DNA of 64,000 nt from assembly GCA_965277735.1 (NCBI GenBank), contig CBDIDO010000002.1:186001-250000 (forward strand), read 5' to 3'. The position numbers were made by a program, and so were the translations under genes. Source of the DNA: RH-AL1 sp965277735. GTDB lineage: Bacteria > Pseudomonadota > Alphaproteobacteria > Rhizobiales > Beijerinckiaceae. Shown here piece by piece: positions 1 to 7,629 of the stretch (positions are counted from its first letter, which is position 1; the number at the start of each line of letters is the position of its first letter). Below the pieces are notes generated by a model. The model was not told where the DNA came from, made no database searches, and saw only the letters and a list, made by a program, of their open reading frames with translations.

Positions 1-159
1 GCCTCGCTTCCTTGCCGACCCGCCGCGGGCTTCGCGACGGGTCCGCCAGCAAGCGAAAACGACCAAGCGAAACGACAGAGCGAAACGACAACGTGAGCGC
101 GTGGCAGTCCGCCGTGGACGCCGCCCGCCGCGCAGAGCGCGAGCAGTAAACGGTTTGAG
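1..159 (+). other. Left-edge sequence upstream of ctaB with short degenerate repeats
   Basis: No complete gene is visible. A frame is open from the window edge to a TAA at 147-149 and ends in residues WQSAVDAARRAEREQ. It may be the tail of an upstream gene or a chance open frame. Positions 52-93 hold three near-copies of AGCGAAA(A)CGAC spaced 13-14 bp apart, and a fourth copy lies inside ctaB at 172-180. An imperfect GC hairpin (arms near 20-28 and 34-42) has no following T-run. In relatives ctaD (oxidase subunit I) usually lies here, but nothing in this stretch identifies it. Confidence 0.35.
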
Positions 160-1095
160 ATGAGCTTCATCAGCGAAACGACGACGACGCCCGTCATCTC
201 GACGGCGGAACCGGGCGATTTCATCGCCCTGCTCAAGCCGCGCGTGATGTCGCTCGTCGTCTACACCGCGATCGCCGGCATGCTGATCGCCGCCCCGGGC
301 CTCAACTTCACGCTCGCCGTCGCCGCGCTCATCGCGATCACGGTCGGTGCCGGCGCCTCCGGCGCGCTCAACATGTGGTACGATGCCGACATCGACGCGG
401 TGATGAAGCGTACCGCCAAGCGTCCGATCCCGATGGGTCGCATCACCCCCTCCGAGGCGCTCGCCTTTGGCCTGACGCTCGCCGCGCTCTCGGTCCTCAC
501 GCTCGGCATCGTCGCCAACTGGCTCGCTGCGGCGCTACTCGCCTTCACGATCTTCTTCTACATCGTCGTCTATTCGATGTGGCTGAAGCGCGCGACGCCG
601 CAGAATATCGTCATCGGCGGCGCCGCCGGCGCCTTCCCGCCGATGGTCGCCTACGCCGCCGTCACCGGCTCGCTGAGCTGGTCGAGCGTCGCGCTCTTCG
701 CGCTGATCTTCGTGTGGACGCCGCCGCACTTCTGGGCGCTGGCGCTAGTCAAGTCGGGCGAATACGAGAAGGCCGGCATCCCGATGCTGCCGAATGTCGC
801 CGGCCCAGATCGCACGCGCCGCGACATCCTGCTCTACTCGCTGCTCCTCGCGCCCGTCGGCATGCTGCCCTGGATCATGGGCTTCGCGACGGTGGCCTAC
901 GGCGTTCTGTCCGCCGCGCTCGGCGTCGCCTGGCTCGGCCTCGCCTGGCGCGTTTATCGCCTGCGCGAGGGCAAGGAGGCCGACAAAGCCGCCTACGCGC
1001 TGTTCTCCTTCTCGATCCTCTACCTGTTCCTGCTGTTCGCCGAGATCATCGGCGAGCGCACGCTGATGATCGCGGGGATGATCGCATGGCCGTGA
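160..1095 (+). CDS. ctaB: Protoheme IX farnesyltransferase (heme O synthase)
   Basis: This integral membrane prenyltransferase of the UbiA superfamily adds a farnesyl chain to heme b to make heme O, the precursor of heme A for aa3-type cytochrome oxidase. The 311-aa length is typical. The first aspartate-rich prenyl-diphosphate/Mg site is seen as N71-MWYD75-ADID79, followed by the KRTAKRPIP stretch usual for CtaB/CyoE. About eight or nine hydrophobic segments follow. The ATG at 160 fits the family start. The gene heads a run of oxidase assembly genes and overlaps the next small gene by 10 bp, suggesting translational coupling. Confidence 0.97.
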   Translation: MSFISETTTTPVISTAEPGDFIALLKPRVMSLVVYTAIAGMLIAAPGLNFTLAVAALIAITVGAGASGALNMWYDADIDAVMKRTAKRPIPMGRITPSEALAFGLTLAALSVLTLGIVANWLAAALLAFTIFFYIVVYSMWLKRATPQNIVIGGAAGAFPPMVAYAAVTGSLSWSSVALFALIFVWTPPHFWALALVKSGEYEKAGIPMLPNVAGPDRTRRDILLYSLLLAPVGMLPWIMGFATVAYGVLSAALGVAWLGLAWRVYRLREGKEADKAAYALFSFSILYLFLLFAEIIGERTLMIAGMIAWP

Positions 1096-1268
1096 CGGGT
1101 CAGGACCAGACGGGCGTCGAGGACGGCATCGTCCTGACGCCGCAGCAGCAGCGCAGCCGAAAGCTCCGCAACATCGCGATCGGCCTCGCCATCGCGGTCT
1201 TCGTCGGGCTGATCTATTTCGTCACGATCGCCAAGCTCGGCTCACACGTGCTCGAGCGTCCGCTCTGA
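1086..1268 (+). CDS. CoxF-like small cytochrome oxidase assembly protein
   Basis: This is a 60-aa single-span membrane protein. The N-terminus is polar and basic (QQQRSRKLRN), followed by one hydrophobic helix at about residues 28-50 and a short tail. It overlaps the end of ctaB by 10 bp and shares a TGATG junction with ctaG, so it is clearly part of the operon. In alphaproteobacteria a small one-TM protein (CoxF) sits at exactly this place between ctaB and ctaG. The family call rests mainly on position, size and topology. Its molecular role is not established; help in copper or heme insertion is inferred from context. Confidence 0.8.
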   Translation: MAVTGQDQTGVEDGIVLTPQQQRSRKLRNIAIGLAIAVFVGLIYFVTIAKLGSHVLERPL

Positions 1269-1849
1269 TGGCACCAAGCTTTCGTCTTTCGCGTCGCCAT
1301 ATCGCACCCCTCGCAGCGACCGGCGTCGTCGCCTGCATGCTCGGCCTCGTCGCGATCTCGCCGCAGATGTACCGCGCGTTCTGCTCGCTCACCGGTTACG
1401 AGGGGACGCCGCGCATCGCCAACGGCGCGTCGCTACTCAAAGGCACGCGCGTCATGCATGTGCGCTTCGATTCGAACGTGGGCGGCGCCCTGCCCTGGAC
1501 CTTCGCGCCCGAGACGGACGCGATGGACCTCGTCACCGGCAAGACCGCCACGGTCTTCTACAAGGTGACGAACACCTCGGACCGCACGGTCACCGCGCGC
1601 GCCGTCTACAATATCGGGCCGCCGTCGATGGGCGCCTATTTCGACAAGATCTCCTGCTTCTGCTTCTCCGACCAGACGCTGAAGCCGCACGAGACCGTCG
1701 AGATGCCCGTCGTCTTCTTCCTCGATCCTGCGCTCGAGAAGGACGAGACGCTGAACGGCGTCGACGAGGTCGTGCTGTCCTATACGTTCTACGAGCAGAC
1801 GCCGGCGTCCGTCGCCACTAAAGACGAGGCCGCCAAACCGCGCCTCTAG
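1268..1849 (+). CDS. ctaG: Cytochrome c oxidase assembly protein CtaG (Cox11), CuB insertion
   Basis: This is a membrane-anchored copper chaperone that delivers copper to the CuB centre of oxidase subunit I on the periplasmic side. The 193-aa protein has an N-terminal anchor at about residues 13-32, the conserved C39 of the YRAFC segment, and the copper-binding CFCF motif at C130/C132, followed by QTLKPHETVEMPV typical of Cox11. Start ATG 1268 overlaps the stop of the preceding gene (TGATG). All expected copper ligands are present. The copper donor and oxidase subunits I/II are outside the window. Confidence 0.97.
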   Translation: MAPSFRLSRRHIAPLAATGVVACMLGLVAISPQMYRAFCSLTGYEGTPRIANGASLLKGTRVMHVRFDSNVGGALPWTFAPETDAMDLVTGKTATVFYKVTNTSDRTVTARAVYNIGPPSMGAYFDKISCFCFSDQTLKPHETVEMPVVFFLDPALEKDETLNGVDEVVLSYTFYEQTPASVATKDEAAKPRL

Positions 1850-1972
1850 CGCGGACCGAAGGGAATTCTTGACCGTCCGGCGATCGGCGCGCTAACGCCA
1901 TCGGGTGGTCCGAAACGAAGGACGACGACCGTGCCGCTCGGCCGGTCGCGGGGGAGCAAGGAAAGCAAGTCC

Positions 1973-2827
1973 ATGGCCGACGGTCACGCCAAGCCGAACC
2001 ACGATTATCATCTGGTTCCCCTCAGCCCCTGGCCGCTCATCGGCTCGATATCCGCGTTCATCATGGCGGTCGGCGCGATCACCTGGATGAAGGCCCTGTC
2101 GCCGGTCGGCCCCTACGTCTTCGGCGCGGGCCTGCTCGGCGTGCTCTACGTGATGGCCGCCTGGTGGACCGACGTCGTCCACGAGGCCAACAACGGCGAC
2201 CACACCCGCGTCGTGCAGATTAGCCACCGCTACGGCATGATCCTGTTCATCGCCTCAGAGGTGATGTTCTTCGTCGCCTGGTTCTGGGCCTATTTCGACA
2301 TCGCCCTCTACCCGAACGCCTTCAACGAGATCTCGCGTGCCACCGCGATCGGCGGCGTCTGGCCGCCGAAGGGCATCGAGCCGCTCGATCCCTGGCATTT
2401 CCCGCTCTTCAACACGCTGATCTTGCTCACCTCGGGCACCACGGTCACCTGGGCGCACCACGCGCTGCTGCACTCCGACCGCTCGGCGATCGCCAAGGGC
2501 CTGATCCTGACGATCGTGCTCGGCGTGCTGTTCACCTGCGTGCAGGGCTACGAATACGCGCATGCCCCGTTCAGCTTCGCCTCGGCGATGGGCTCGAACT
2601 TCTTCATGCCGACGGGCTTCCATGGCTTCCACGTGCTGATTGGCACGATCTTCCTGACCGTCTGCTTCGCGCGCGTGCTGCTCGGCCAGTTCACGCCGCG
2701 CCAGCACCTCGGCTTCGAGTTCGCCGCCTGGTACTGGCACTTCGTCGACGTCGTCTGGCTGTTCCTGTTTGCCTGCATCTACGTGTGGGGCTCGTGGGGC
2801 GCGGCGACCGAGGCCGTGAAGCCCTGA
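1973..2827 (+). CDS. ctaE: Cytochrome c oxidase subunit III
   Basis: This is the seven-helix core subunit III of aa3-type cytochrome c oxidase, which stabilises subunit I and proton uptake. ATG 1973 gives 284 aa beginning MADGHAKPNHDYHLV, and a purine-rich GGAAAG stretch lies just upstream. An in-frame GTG at 1931 would add 14 low-complexity residues and is less likely. Family signatures seen include SEVMFFVAWFWAYF, TGFHGFHVLIG and the C-terminal FAAWYWHFVDVVWLFLF. A 123-bp gap separates it from ctaG, so it may also have its own promoter. A hairpin terminator follows the stop. Confidence 0.97.
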   Translation: MADGHAKPNHDYHLVPLSPWPLIGSISAFIMAVGAITWMKALSPVGPYVFGAGLLGVLYVMAAWWTDVVHEANNGDHTRVVQISHRYGMILFIASEVMFFVAWFWAYFDIALYPNAFNEISRATAIGGVWPPKGIEPLDPWHFPLFNTLILLTSGTTVTWAHHALLHSDRSAIAKGLILTIVLGVLFTCVQGYEYAHAPFSFASAMGSNFFMPTGFHGFHVLIGTIFLTVCFARVLLGQFTPRQHLGFEFAAWYWHFVDVVWLFLFACIYVWGSWGAATEAVKP

Positions 2828-2858
2828 GGCCATTGGCCCCAAAACGACCGAATTGATC

Positions 2859-2881
2859 GAGGGCGGCTTGGTGCCGCCCTC
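2859..2881 (+). terminator. Rho-independent terminator after ctaE
   Basis: A perfect 9-bp GC stem (GAGGGCGGC at 2859-2867 pairing with GCCGCCCTC at 2873-2881) with a 5-nt TTGGT loop is followed by TTT. It sits 32 bp after the ctaE stop and before the DUF983 gene. The T-tract is short, so read-through into the following small gene is plausible. Confidence 0.7.
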
Positions 2882-2902
2882 TTTGCTTCGTATGTGTCGG
2901 CG

Positions 2903-3289
2903 ATGGCTGACACCGACACGCGCGCACCTTCGCCGATCCCGACCGGCCTCATCGGCCGTTGCCCGCGCTGCGGCAAAGGCCACCTCTTCTCTGGATTCCT
3001 CGCCCTGACGCCGCGCTGCGAGTCCTGCGGGCTCGACACGCGCTTCGCCGACACCGGCGACGGCCCGTCGTTCTTCGCCTCCTTCCTCGGCGGCTTCCTC
3101 ACCCTCCTCGTCGGCGTCTACGCGCAGATCGTCTATTCGCCGGCCTGGTGGGTTTATGCGCTGGTGCTGGCCCTCGGCGTGGCGACGACGATCCTGATGA
3201 TCCGCCCGCTGAAGGGCGTCCTCGTCGCGCTGCAATACGCCAACAAGGCCGAGCAAGGCCGCTTCGAGCCAACGCGGCCCGAGCCGTGA
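2903..3289 (+). CDS. DUF983 family zinc-ribbon membrane protein
   Basis: This 128-aa protein has two CxxC pairs near the N-terminus (CPRCGKG and CESCG, a treble-clef/zinc-ribbon arrangement) and two hydrophobic segments in the C-terminal half. That is the DUF983 architecture. DUF983 genes lie routinely between ctaE and surf1 in alphaproteobacteria and are thought, not proven, to aid oxidase assembly. ATG 2903 is chosen; an in-frame GTG at 2894 would add three residues, and neither has a clear Shine-Dalgarno sequence. Its stop overlaps the GTG of the SURF1 gene. Confidence 0.9.
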   Translation: MADTDTRAPSPIPTGLIGRCPRCGKGHLFSGFLALTPRCESCGLDTRFADTGDGPSFFASFLGGFLTLLVGVYAQIVYSPAWWVYALVLALGVATTILMIRPLKGVLVALQYANKAEQGRFEPTRPEP

Positions 3290-4050
3290 GCCCGCAGGCC
3301 CGCTCGCTGGTCGCGCCGGCCGTCGCGACCCTGCTCGCCTTCGCCCTGCTCGTCGCCCTCGGCGTCTGGCAGTTGCACCGCCTCGCCTGGAAGGACGGTC
3401 TGATCGCGCAGATCGACGCCCGCGCGCATGCGGCCCCCGCGCCGCTGCCGCCGTCCACGGACTGGGCCGCGCTGAATCCGAAGGACTACGAGTACCGCCA
3501 CGTCGCGCTCGACGGCACGTTCGACAATGCCAGAGAGACCATGGTCTTCCGCCCGACTGAGGACGGCCCCGGCTATCTCGTGATGACCCCGCTGTCGCTC
3601 GCCGCCGGTGGCACCGTGATCGTCAACCGCGGCTGGGTGCCCGATCGCCTCAAGGATCGCGCGGGCCGCGCTGCCGGCGACCCGTCCGGCCCGGTCCGGT
3701 TGACCGGGCTGATGCGGGCGCCCGAAGCGCGCAACCTGTTCACGCCAGCCGACGACGAAGCGAGCGGCCAGTTCTTCACCAAGGACCCGAAGACCATCTC
3801 CGCGCGCGACGGGATCGCGGCCGCGCCCTTCGTGGTCGACGCGGATGCGACGCCGGCCAACCCCGGCGGCTGGCCGCGCGGCGGCGCCACCGTCATCGAC
3901 ATCCCCAACAACCATTTCTCCTACGCCATGACCTGGTTCGGCATCGGGCTCACGCTGCTCGGTGTGTTCGGCAGCTTCGCCTGGAAACGCATCAAGGGTG
4001 AGGACGGTCACGATTCGTCCCGCGACGCGGCCTCGGCAGGCGCCCGCTAG
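3286..4050 (+). CDS. SURF1 family cytochrome oxidase assembly protein
   Basis: SURF1 (Shy1) proteins help supply heme a to cytochrome oxidase subunit I. The 254-aa protein has the expected two-helix layout: an N-terminal segment running into GVWQLHRLAWKDGLI, which is the family signature, a large periplasmic domain containing VNRGWVP, and a C-terminal helix after NNHFSYAMTWFGIG. The start is a GTG at 3286 overlapping the DUF983 stop (GTGA). It is the last gene of the oxidase assembly group. Confidence 0.95.
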   Translation: MSPQARSLVAPAVATLLAFALLVALGVWQLHRLAWKDGLIAQIDARAHAAPAPLPPSTDWAALNPKDYEYRHVALDGTFDNARETMVFRPTEDGPGYLVMTPLSLAAGGTVIVNRGWVPDRLKDRAGRAAGDPSGPVRLTGLMRAPEARNLFTPADDEASGQFFTKDPKTISARDGIAAAPFVVDADATPANPGGWPRGGATVIDIPNNHFSYAMTWFGIGLTLLGVFGSFAWKRIKGEDGHDSSRDAASAGAR

Positions 4051-4178
4051 ACGAAACTATCCTCTCGAAAGCGAGCCATGGGCCGACTTTCGTGTTAGAG
4101 CCCGGGAAATAGCTAGAAGACGCGGCGCGCCACCTTCCCTTGCGGACGCGCGCCCGCACAACACAACGAGCCCGTTTC

Positions 4179-5615
4179 TTGCGCTACATCTCGACACGCG
4201 GCGAGGCGCCCGTCCTGTCCTTCAACGAGGCGATGCTTGCCGGCCTCGCTCGCGACGGTGGCCTTTACCTGCCGCAGAGCTATCCGACCCTCTCTGCTGA
4301 GACGATCGCCGGCTTCGCCGGCAAGCCCTATGGCGACGTCGCCCGCGCGGTGCTGATGCCCTTCGTCGGCGGGGACCTCGACGAGCCGACGCTGACCAGG
4401 ATGATCGACGCAGCCTACGCGCCGTTCCGTCATGCCGCGATCGCGCCTCTGCAGCAGATCGACGCCAACCTCTTCGTTCTCGAACTCTTCCACGGGCCCA
4501 CGCTGGCCTTCAAGGATCTGGCGATGCAGTTGCTCGCGCGGCTGATGGAGCACGCGCTGACGCGGCGTGGGCAGCATGCCACCATCGTCGGCGCCACCTC
4601 CGGCGACACAGGCGCCGCCGCGATCGAGGCCTTTCGCGGCCTCGCCAACATCGATGTGGTGATCTTCTATCCGCACGAGCGAGTGAGCCCGGTGCAGCGC
4701 CGGCAGATGACCACCGTCGAGGGCGACAACATCCACGTCGTCGCGCTCGAGGGCACGTTCGACGATTGCCAGGCCGCCGTGAAGGCGCTGTTCACCCACG
4801 CCGCCTTCCGCGACGAATACGGGCTCTCCGGCGTCAACTCGATCAACTGGGCGCGGGTGCTGGCGCAGGTCGTCTACTATTTCACGAGCGCCGTCGCGCT
4901 GGGGGCGCCGGGCCGCAAGGTGTCCTATGCGGTGCCGACCGGTAATTTCGGCGACATCCTCGCCGGCTGGATCGCCAAGCGCATGGGGCTGCCGATCGAA
5001 CGCCTCGTCATCGCCACGAACGAGAACGACATTCTCGCCCGCGCCCTCGAAGGCGGCGGCTACGAGACCCGCGGCGTGACCCACACCCAGTCGCCCTCGA
5101 TGGACATCCAGGTCTCCTCGAACTTCGAGCGGCTGCTGTTCGAGCTCGGCGGCCGCGACGGCACCGCCGTCCGCAATGCCATGGACGCGCTCAAGCAGTC
5201 GCGCGGCTTTACGATCCCCGCCGAGACGCTCGCCGCGATCCGCGCCGAGTTCGACGCCGGCCGCACCAGCGAGGACGATACGACGGCCGAGATCGCCCGT
5301 TGCTGGCAGCAATCCTCCGAGCTGGTCGACCCGCACACCGCCGTGGGCATCCATGTGGCGCGCGAGGCCGCCGCGCGCGATCCAGAGACGCCGATGGTCG
5401 TGCTCGGCACCGCGCATGCCGCCAAGTTCCCGGACGCGATCGAGCGGGCGATCGGCCTGCGGCCGCCGCTGCCGCCCTTCATGGCCGACATGCTCGGCAA
5501 GCCGGAGCGCTTCACGGTGCTCGCGAACGACCAGGCCGAGATCGAGCGCTTCATCCGCTCGCGCGTCGACCAGGGCCGCGCGCTGAAGGCCGCAAATCTG
5601 AAGGTCGCATCTTGA
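4179..5615 (+). CDS. thrC: Threonine synthase
   Basis: This is a PLP-dependent enzyme converting O-phosphohomoserine to threonine and phosphate. The 478-aa chain opens with the canonical RYISTRGEAP and carries the PLP-binding lysine at K112 in GPTLAFKDLAMQ, with the phosphate/PLP loop GATSGDTGAAA. The start is taken as TTG 4179 because it reproduces the normal family N-terminus. The open frame extends upstream to 4140 but adds only a low-complexity arginine-rich stretch. The stop overlaps the TTG start of the M16 peptidase gene, suggesting co-translation. Confidence 0.95.
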   Translation: MRYISTRGEAPVLSFNEAMLAGLARDGGLYLPQSYPTLSAETIAGFAGKPYGDVARAVLMPFVGGDLDEPTLTRMIDAAYAPFRHAAIAPLQQIDANLFVLELFHGPTLAFKDLAMQLLARLMEHALTRRGQHATIVGATSGDTGAAAIEAFRGLANIDVVIFYPHERVSPVQRRQMTTVEGDNIHVVALEGTFDDCQAAVKALFTHAAFRDEYGLSGVNSINWARVLAQVVYYFTSAVALGAPGRKVSYAVPTGNFGDILAGWIAKRMGLPIERLVIATNENDILARALEGGGYETRGVTHTQSPSMDIQVSSNFERLLFELGGRDGTAVRNAMDALKQSRGFTIPAETLAAIRAEFDAGRTSEDDTTAEIARCWQQSSELVDPHTAVGIHVAREAAARDPETPMVVLGTAHAAKFPDAIERAIGLRPPLPPFMADMLGKPERFTVLANDQAEIERFIRSRVDQGRALKAANLKVAS

Positions 5616-6889
5616 GCGTCGAGATCACCACCCTGCCCTCGGGCCTTCGTGTCGTCACCGACCGCATGCCGCATCTCGAGACGGCCGCGCTCGGCGTCTG
5701 GGTCGGCGCCGGCTCGCGCCACGAGGACGTCCGCGAGCACGGGCTGTCGCACCTGCTCGAGCACATGGCCTTCAAGGGGACGCGGCGCCGCTCGGCGCGC
5801 GCCATCGCCGAGGAGATCGAGGCCGCCGGCGGCGACCTCAACGCCGCGACCAGCGTCGAGCAGACGGCCTATTACGCGCACCTGCTAGCCGAGGACACCG
5901 GGCTGGCGCTCGACATCCTCGCCGACATCCTCACCGAATCGACCTTCGACGAGAGCGAGCTCGCACGCGAGAAGAGCGTCATCCTGCAGGAGATCGGCGC
6001 TGTCGAGGATACGCCCGACGACCTCGTCTTCGACCTGTTCAATGCCTGCGCCTATCCCGGCCAGGCGATCGGCCGGCCGATCCTCGGCACCCCCGAGGGC
6101 GTCAACGGCTTCGATCGCGCGACGATCGGGCGCTACCTCTCGCGCCACTATCACGGCGGCGGCATGATCGTCGGGGCGGCCGGCGCCGTCGAGCACGCGC
6201 GCCTCGTCGACCAGGCCGCCACGCGCTTCGCCCGGCTCGAGACGACGCCCGCGCAAAGACCCTCCGCCGGCGCGGCGGCCCGCTACATCGGCGGCGAGAC
6301 GCGGCTGAAGCGCCGGCTCGAGCAGGCGCATGTCGTCGTCGGCTTCGAGGGCGTCGCCTACGACCACCCCGACCATTACGCGCTGCAGATCTTCGCCAAC
6401 GCCGTCGGCGGCGGCATGTCCTCGCGGCTGTTCCAGGACGTGCGCGAGAAACGCGGCCTCGCCTATTCCATCTACGCCTTCCACTGGGCCTATTCCGACA
6501 CCGGCCTGTTCGGCTTCTACGCCGCGACGAGCCCGCGCGATGTCGGCGAGTTGATGCCCGTCGCGCTCGATTCGATCGCCGAGGCGAGCGAGACGCTGAG
6601 CGAAGCCGAGGTGCAGCGCGCCAAGGCCCAGACCAAGGTCTCGTTGCTCGCCGCACTCGAATCGCCGACGGCTCGCTCCGAGCAGATCGCCCGCCAGTTG
6701 CTCGCCCTCGGCCGCGTGCTGCCGCGCGAGGAGATGATCGCCAAGGTCGAGACGCTGCGCCTGGAGGATATCCGCGCCGCCGGCGCGCGCGCCCTGCTCT
6801 CGGCGCCGACCGTCGCCTCGATCGGGCCGATCGGCAAGGTCTGGGCGCCAGATCGCGTCGGCGAGCGGCTCCACGCGAGGGCCGCGTGA
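5612..6889 (+). CDS. M16 family zinc peptidase (processing-peptidase beta-like)
   Basis: This 425-aa M16 metallopeptidase is related to mitochondrial processing peptidase beta and bacterial PqqL/YmxG-type proteases. The inverted zinc motif is intact: H47-LLE50-H51, with the distal zinc ligand E127 in VILQEIGAVEDTPDD. The C-terminal substrate-binding half includes GGGMSSRLFQDVREKRGLAY. The TTG start at 5612 overlaps the thrC stop. A thrC-M16-GNAT order is common in Hyphomicrobiales. The physiological substrate is unknown. No signal peptide is seen, so it is probably cytoplasmic. Confidence 0.93.
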   Translation: MSVEITTLPSGLRVVTDRMPHLETAALGVWVGAGSRHEDVREHGLSHLLEHMAFKGTRRRSARAIAEEIEAAGGDLNAATSVEQTAYYAHLLAEDTGLALDILADILTESTFDESELAREKSVILQEIGAVEDTPDDLVFDLFNACAYPGQAIGRPILGTPEGVNGFDRATIGRYLSRHYHGGGMIVGAAGAVEHARLVDQAATRFARLETTPAQRPSAGAAARYIGGETRLKRRLEQAHVVVGFEGVAYDHPDHYALQIFANAVGGGMSSRLFQDVREKRGLAYSIYAFHWAYSDTGLFGFYAATSPRDVGELMPVALDSIAEASETLSEAEVQRAKAQTKVSLLAALESPTARSEQIARQLLALGRVLPREEMIAKVETLRLEDIRAAGARALLSAPTVASIGPIGKVWAPDRVGERLHARAA

Positions 6890-6890
6890 G

Positions 6891-7505
6891 ATGGCGCTGT
6901 TTCGCATTGGCGCCAGCAACGACAACGCGACCTTCATCCGCGGCGAGGGCGTCTATCTGCGGCCGCCGGAAATGCACGATTTCGAGCGCTGGGCGGCGCT
7001 CCGCCACCTCTCGCGCGACTTCCTGACGCCCTGGGAGCCGACGTGGCCGCCGGACGATCTCACCAAGGGCTCGTTCCGGCGCCGCATCAAGCGCCACGCG
7101 ACCGAGATCGAGAACGACGACGCCTACCCGTTCCTGCTGTTTCGCGAGAGCGACGATGCGCTGCTCGGCGGCCTGACATTCGGGCAGATCAAGCGCGGCG
7201 TGGCCCAGGCGGCGACGCTCGGCTACTGGATGGGGCACCCCTTCGCCGGCCAGGGCTGGATGGGACGCGCCGTGCGCGCCGCCACCGGCTTCGCTTTCGC
7301 GACGCTGCGCCTGCATCGCATCGAGGCCGCCTGCCTGCCGCAGAACGAGGCTTCCATCCGTCTACTCCAGCGCACCAATTTCCGCGAGGAGGGGCTCGCC
7401 CGCGCCTATCTGCGGATCAACGGGATCTGGCAGGACCACCTGCTGTTCGCGCTCCTGGAGTCCGACCCGATCTCGCTGCGCCTGCCGCGCCGCGATCGCC
7501 CGTGA
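6891..7505 (+). CDS. GNAT family N-acetyltransferase (RimJ/RimL-like)
   Basis: This 204-aa acetyltransferase has the GNAT fold signatures of the RimJ group: a V/LRPPEMHDFERWAALR N-terminal strand, GYWMGHPFAGQGWMGRAV corresponding to motif A for acetyl-CoA pyrophosphate binding, and IEAACLPQNEASIRLLQ in the motif B region. RimJ-type enzymes acetylate protein N-termini, especially ribosomal protein S5, but the acceptor cannot be read from sequence. ATG 6891 follows the preceding stop by one base, so it belongs to the thrC-M16 operon. Confidence 0.9.
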   Translation: MALFRIGASNDNATFIRGEGVYLRPPEMHDFERWAALRHLSRDFLTPWEPTWPPDDLTKGSFRRRIKRHATEIENDDAYPFLLFRESDDALLGGLTFGQIKRGVAQAATLGYWMGHPFAGQGWMGRAVRAATGFAFATLRLHRIEAACLPQNEASIRLLQRTNFREEGLARAYLRINGIWQDHLLFALLESDPISLRLPRRDRP

Positions 7506-7629
7506 GTTCGGTCGTCCAGATGCTTGCCCTCCCAACCGTCAAGCTTTACGTTCCGCTACCCCTCCCCCGGGTGGCCCGCGAAAAAACCCTTGTGCCAACA
7601 AGCCTTACGCCTCGAGCCGCGAGACCCGA

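Noticed and set aside
7589..7602. CTTGT-GCCA-ACAAG repeat before the EAL gene
   Set aside because: Short dyad with no supporting promoter elements; mentioned only under the gene.
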